Assembly: GCA_021044545.1 (NCBI GenBank)
Contig: CP087990.1
Span: 1,922,001-1,986,000, forward strand
DNA: 64,000 nt
Source: Comamonadaceae bacterium M7527
Lineage (GTDB): Bacteria > Pseudomonadota > Gammaproteobacteria > Burkholderiales > Burkholderiaceae_C
Reading direction: 5' to 3'
Part shown: in pieces, positions 60,377 to 64,000 of the stretch
How the letters are laid out: the number at the start of each line of letters is the position of its first letter
How positions within the stretch are numbered: the first letter of the stretch is position 1
Made by a program: the position numbers and the translations under genes
The notes under the pieces: generated by a model
What the model was told of the DNA's origin: nothing
The model's input: the letters and a program-made list of their open reading frames with translations, nothing else
The model's database searches: none

Positions 60377-62158
60377 ATGCCACAACCCACCGCCGCTCAA
60401 ACCCTTAATGCCTCTTATCTAGAGGCTTCCAAGGCATTGGCGAGAACCGATGCCACAGCGCCAGCCAGCGCCTGGAGCTCACCCAGCCAGGACTTTGGCC
60501 AGCTGTTTGCCCGCGTGCACGCGGCCAGCAATGGGCAACAATTTGCCGCTGCCGCTGCGCAGGCCTCTGTGACTGGCATGGGCAGCAGCGCCAACATGGA
60601 CTTGAGCCGCTTTGACAGTGCCGCAAGTTGGCAGGGCCCAAAATACGAGCCGCAAGACTCGCGCCAAAGCCCTGCCCACCAAGACCGGCGAGACCATCAA
60701 GACCGCCAGCATCGGCAGGTCGATTCGCGCTTTGACCAACGCACAGCTGCGGCGGACACGCATCAGCCAAGCGGCCCGGCGCAGCAGGGTCAGACCAAGG
60801 CAGTTACCTCAGCCAGTGAATCCCCGGCGGCGCTTGAAGACCCAGCGTCTACAACCAAAGAAGCCTGGCAAACGCTTGCACAGCAAGTGGCACAAGCGCT
60901 CAAGGATGCTGCGCAGGCTGAGCCCGGCTCGGATGAGCCGCCAAGCGACATCATGGCTGTGGCGTTGGCGGGTGGCATGCAAATCATTACGCCTACACAA
61001 GTGCCTAACGAAGCCAGCTTGGCTGCGTTTGCCAAGGCCCAGGGCATGAGCCCCGAGGCGGTGGCCATGTTGCTGAACCAGGCAGCAGGCCAAGGCACAC
61101 AAGGCGGTGGGCTAATGGGTCAAACCACTGCGCAGTGGATGACGCCAGGCGCGGCTGCCCCAATGCAAGCCGATGCCGCGCTGCAAGTGGCCATTGCTGC
61201 CATGGGGCAAGGCGAAGCAGGCGACGTGCCTGAGTTAAGTGTAGAGGCGCTCAAGCAGCACCTGCAGGCACAAGCGCAACCCACACAAAGCGCACCGCCA
61301 ACAGCTGCCTTGACCAATGCCATAGGCGGACAGGCCTTGGCACTGGCGCAACAACAAGCCGCCTTGCTGGGCGGCCTGGACGGCAAGCCCATTGCAGGCG
61401 GTGGCGCGAGTCCTTTGTCTGCCCAAGTGGCAGCGCAAATGCTGGTCTCCGGCCTTAATGCGCAAGCCGGCGGTGCAGTCGCTGCGCCCGGGGCCAACAC
61501 CTCAACGGCGCTGGCCGCGCAAGCCATGGCCTTGGCGGGTGTGAGCGAGGATGATATTCAAAGCCTGTTGGGTGCGCGAGGTGCTGCCGGTGCCAATGTC
61601 TTGGGCAGTGAGCCCACCTTGGGAGGTTTAGACAAGCTGGCCGCTGCCGTGCCACGCGCAGCCCAGCCGCTGGGTGTGGTGTTGGGTGCGCCCGGCGCGG
61701 CGATCGCGCAGCGCACGGAGATGTACCAAAACATTGCCAACCGCCTGGGCGAGGCCATGGGCGCGCTTGCGGGGCAAATTGCCAAAGGCCAGTGGAGCAT
61801 GCAGCTCACTTTAAAACCTGCCAATTTGGGCGCCGTTGATGTGGACTTGTCCATGCGAAATGGCGAGTTGGAGGCCAAATTCACCTCTGCCAACCCACTC
61901 ACACGGGATTTGTTGCAAGACAGCTTGCCCAAATTGCGAGAGGCCTTGAGCCAAGCTGGAACAAATATTGCTTCCATGGACGTACATGGCGAAAGTGGCC
62001 AGAAAAATAACGGAAATCCGACACCGCAGCAGGGGGCAAACACCCGTTTGGGTGGCGAACAGGCTGCAACAGACACTGTAGGCGACGGTTCGTCGTTGCT
62101 ACCAGCGGGCTCGGCCAGTGCTTTTGATGGCGACGGACCACTGAACGTTTGGGCTTAA
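60377..62158 (+). CDS. fliK: Flagellar hook-length control protein FliK
   Basis: About 593 residues. The N-terminal and middle parts are Ala/Gln/Pro-rich and of low complexity, as usual for this molecular ruler. The C-terminal Flg_hook domain is clear: GQWSMQLTLKPANLGAVDVD, LSMRNGELEAKFTSANPLTR and LPKLREALSQAGTNIASMDV. FliK is exported and switches export specificity when the hook is complete. The ATG at 60377 with GGAAGA upstream is preferred; an open frame continues upstream to a TTG at 60176 through the divergent control region. Confidence 0.9.
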   Translation: MPQPTAAQTLNASYLEASKALARTDATAPASAWSSPSQDFGQLFARVHAASNGQQFAAAAAQASVTGMGSSANMDLSRFDSAASWQGPKYEPQDSRQSPAHQDRRDHQDRQHRQVDSRFDQRTAAADTHQPSGPAQQGQTKAVTSASESPAALEDPASTTKEAWQTLAQQVAQALKDAAQAEPGSDEPPSDIMAVALAGGMQIITPTQVPNEASLAAFAKAQGMSPEAVAMLLNQAAGQGTQGGGLMGQTTAQWMTPGAAAPMQADAALQVAIAAMGQGEAGDVPELSVEALKQHLQAQAQPTQSAPPTAALTNAIGGQALALAQQQAALLGGLDGKPIAGGGASPLSAQVAAQMLVSGLNAQAGGAVAAPGANTSTALAAQAMALAGVSEDDIQSLLGARGAAGANVLGSEPTLGGLDKLAAAVPRAAQPLGVVLGAPGAAIAQRTEMYQNIANRLGEAMGALAGQIAKGQWSMQLTLKPANLGAVDVDLSMRNGELEAKFTSANPLTRDLLQDSLPKLREALSQAGTNIASMDVHGESGQKNNGNPTPQQGANTRLGGEQAATDTVGDGSSLLPAGSASAFDGDGPLNVWA

Positions 62159-62171
62159 TTTAGAAAGAGGT

Positions 62172-62756
62172 ATGGCTATGGCTGACGAAGTTGAAGACGA
62201 AGAAGAAGGAAAAAAAGGCGGCGGCTTACTCAAGATCATCTTGATCGTGGTGTTGGTGCTGGTGCTGCTGGTCGGTGCCGTGTTTGGCACCTTGTTCTTC
62301 ACCGGCTTTTTTGACAAGGCAGACGCACAAGCTGCCGAGGAACAAGTTGCAGCACTTGAGGCCGAGGCTGAGGCGGCGGCAGATACTGCTGCTGCGGTGC
62401 CTCAGCGCGTGACAAAAGAGTCGCCTGAGCTGACCCGTTTTGAGTACCACTACAAAGAGTTAGAGCGCGAATTTTTGGCCAACCTCACCAACTCACGCAA
62501 AGTGATTCAGGTGCAAATGGCCATCATGACCAACTACGATGAGCGCGTGTTTGCAAACGTAGACAAGCACCAGTTTGCGCTGCGCTCTGCTGTGCTGGAT
62601 GCGCTGCGTCAGACCACAGAAGCTGACTTGGTGAAGCCGGATTTCCGCAAGGAGCTGGCGATGACCTTGAAGGTTGAAATGAACACGGTGCTGGAAAAAT
62701 ACGAAGATTTTGGTGGCATTGAAGAGGTCTATTTCACCAATTTCGTGGTGCAGTAA
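62172..62756 (+). CDS. fliL: Flagellar basal-body protein FliL
   Basis: A 194-residue single-pass membrane protein. An acidic start (DEVEDEEEGKKGGG) is followed by the helix LLKIILIVVLVLVLLVGAVF, a linker and the periplasmic FliL domain ending YEDFGGIEEVYFTNFVVQ. FliL supports stator function at the motor. Start at 62172 or 62178. It precedes fliM by 24 bases. Confidence 0.93.
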   Translation: MAMADEVEDEEEGKKGGGLLKIILIVVLVLVLLVGAVFGTLFFTGFFDKADAQAAEEQVAALEAEAEAAADTAAAVPQRVTKESPELTRFEYHYKELEREFLANLTNSRKVIQVQMAIMTNYDERVFANVDKHQFALRSAVLDALRQTTEADLVKPDFRKELAMTLKVEMNTVLEKYEDFGGIEEVYFTNFVVQ

Positions 62757-62780
62757 CCGCACACATAACAGGACGTAACT

Positions 62781-63767
62781 GTGGACTCACTACTGAGCGC
62801 TGAAGAGCTGGACGCACTTGCCGCAGGCATGAGTGACGGCTCTATTGAGGTGGACACTGGCTACAACACGCAAGCCAATGTGCGCAAGCACGACCTTGCC
62901 AGTGAAGACAGCAGCCTTGGCGTGAACATCTCGGCGATCGACATGATCAACGAGCGCTTTATTCGTCAGTTTCGCCTGGGCATGCTGGAGGTGCTGCGCA
63001 CCAGCCCGCGTGTCAACCCCGCGCGTGTACAAATCACGCGCTTTGGTGACTATCTCAAAACGCTTCGCGCACCGCTGAGTGTCAACGTCATGCGTGCCAG
63101 CCCATTGCGCGGCCACTGCATGGTGGTGATTGAGCCCACAGTTGTCTTCAGCTCGTTAGACAGTTTTTTTGGCGGCTTTGGCCGTGGCGTGGGGCAATTG
63201 CCACCTGGACGCTTGTTCACGCCCACAGAAACACGCATTATCAAGATTATTTTGGACGTGTTCACCAAGTCGCTGAAAGACGCATGGGCACCTATTTACG
63301 CCCTGGACTTTGAACACGTCAGCTCAGAAATTAATCCGCAGTTTGCTCAGATTGCCGATGAAAACGACTTGGTCATTCTCAGTCGCTTTGAGGCCGAACC
63401 TACTGAGCAAGGCAAGGGGTTTGTTGACTTGGTCTACCCCTATGCGTCGCTCAAGCCTATTCGCGATTTACTGCGCAGCCGCGTGCAGTCTGGCGATGGC
63501 AACGAAGCCTCAGACAAGCAATGGCGTGCTGATCTGGAAGCCGCCGTACACGACTCTGGCCTTGAAATGCAAGTACTGTTGGGCCACTTGACGGTGCAGT
63601 TGTCACAGCTGGAGACCATGAAAGAAGGCGACGTGCTGTACTTCAAAAAACCAGACCTGGCGCGTGCTTACTTTTCGGACATCCCCGCATTTGATGTGGA
63701 AGTCGGTAGTGTGGGCAGCCAGATTGCTGCAAAAATCGAACATGCAGTTGACCCCGATCAGCTGTAA
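62781..63767 (+). CDS. fliM: Flagellar motor switch protein FliM
   Basis: A 328-residue C-ring protein starting GTG. The N-terminal region begins MDSLLSAEELDALAAGMSDG, near the CheY-binding segment. The middle domain has MINERFIRQFRLGMLEVLRT and SFFGGFGRGVGQLPPGRLFT. The C-terminal domain resembles FliN (VLLGHLTVQLSQLETMKEGD). It sets rotation direction with FliG and FliN. Confidence 0.95.
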   Translation: MDSLLSAEELDALAAGMSDGSIEVDTGYNTQANVRKHDLASEDSSLGVNISAIDMINERFIRQFRLGMLEVLRTSPRVNPARVQITRFGDYLKTLRAPLSVNVMRASPLRGHCMVVIEPTVVFSSLDSFFGGFGRGVGQLPPGRLFTPTETRIIKIILDVFTKSLKDAWAPIYALDFEHVSSEINPQFAQIADENDLVILSRFEAEPTEQGKGFVDLVYPYASLKPIRDLLRSRVQSGDGNEASDKQWRADLEAAVHDSGLEMQVLLGHLTVQLSQLETMKEGDVLYFKKPDLARAYFSDIPAFDVEVGSVGSQIAAKIEHAVDPDQL

Positions 63768-63787
63768 ACACCTTTTTAGGAATAGCC

Positions 63788-64000
63788 ATGAACGACAACG
63801 AACAAGACGACAACGGCACCATCAATGCCGATGTGCTGGAGAATATTCCGGTCACACTCTCTATTGAGGTTGGACGCGCCGTTATTAAAATTCGCGATCT
63901 CATGCGCCTCACCCAGGGCAGCGTGGTCGAGCTAGACCGTATCGCGGGCGAGCCGCTGGACCTGATGGTGAACAACACCGCAGTGGCGCAAGGCGAGGTG
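63788..64000 (+). CDS. fliN: Flagellar motor switch protein FliN, N-terminal fragment
   Basis: The first 71 residues are visible before the window ends. An acidic, disordered start (MNDNEQDDNGTINADVLENI) leads into the SpoA/FliN fold: IPVTLSIEVGRAVIKIRDLM, then LTQGSVVELDRIAGEPLDLM. FliN forms the lower C-ring with FliM. It starts 20 bases after fliM with AGGA upstream. Confidence 0.93.
   Translation, partial: MNDNEQDDNGTINADVLENIPVTLSIEVGRAVIKIRDLMRLTQGSVVELDRIAGEPLDLMVNNTAVAQGEV

Overview
The window is a stretch of bacterial chromosome, moderately GC-rich and densely coding. Gene content points to a motile, aerobic betaproteobacterium of the order Burkholderiales, probably close to Comamonadaceae. 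The indicators are a PhaM-type polyhydroxybutyrate granule protein, a DUF3567-type protein, a membrane-anchored cytochrome c5, the rsmI-yraN-SIS-BON block, a recG-oxyR-ubiA block and a Liv-type ABC cassette. The family-level placement is inference from gene content only. I see no IS element, prophage, integrase, CRISPR array, toxin-antitoxin pair or secretion island.

Layout. 1-740: end of the F1Fo ATP synthase operon (atpD 3' end, atpC, terminator). 767-3685: small hydrolase and hypothetical genes, cytochrome c5, tRNA-Arg(CCG). 3750-9500: five-gene branched-chain-type amino acid ABC transporter behind a hairpin-rich leader. 9550-16340: DUF1653 protein, DEDDh exonuclease, rsmI/yraN/SIS/BON block, a beta-hydroxyacid dehydrogenase, YggS and an Lrp-type regulator. 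16456-25711: proline catabolism (putA without a DNA-binding domain, next to a divergent Lrp-type gene), an Na+/alanine symporter, LrgAB next to GlcD, and purU with a LysR regulator. 25868-36328: catabolic and accessory genes (beta-alanine-type aminotransferase, ChaN, DUF3567, DUF3108, IclR, FAH, VOC, MFS, enoyl-CoA hydratase, PhaM, FIST). 36335-43740: tgt, queA, recG, oxyR, ubiA, proC. 43850-52990: a spc-alpha ribosomal protein superoperon (rplN to rplQ) with its promoter, followed by tRNA-fMet. 53187-64000: flagellar export, regulation and C-ring genes (fliS, fliA, flhG, flhF, flhA on the minus strand; fliK, fliL, fliM, fliN on the plus strand).

Two things stand out. First, five genes (a DUF3429-like gene, the aminotransferase, the FAH gene, recG and oxyR) are interrupted by six short indels that can be located almost to the base. 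Some are 1-bp losses in C/G runs and two are short tandem duplications (AC, CTGG). This is either real gene decay in dispensable genes or consensus error; all essential genes here are intact. Second, the flagellar region carries readable promoter signals: a near-consensus sigma-54 site before flhA, a TAAA-N15-GCCGATTC sigma-28 site before fliS, and a weaker sigma-28-like site before an unrecognised membrane-anchored protein. That protein and an unrecognised 184-residue neighbour are the best candidates here for undescribed flagellar components. I did not find a clearly novel multi-gene system.
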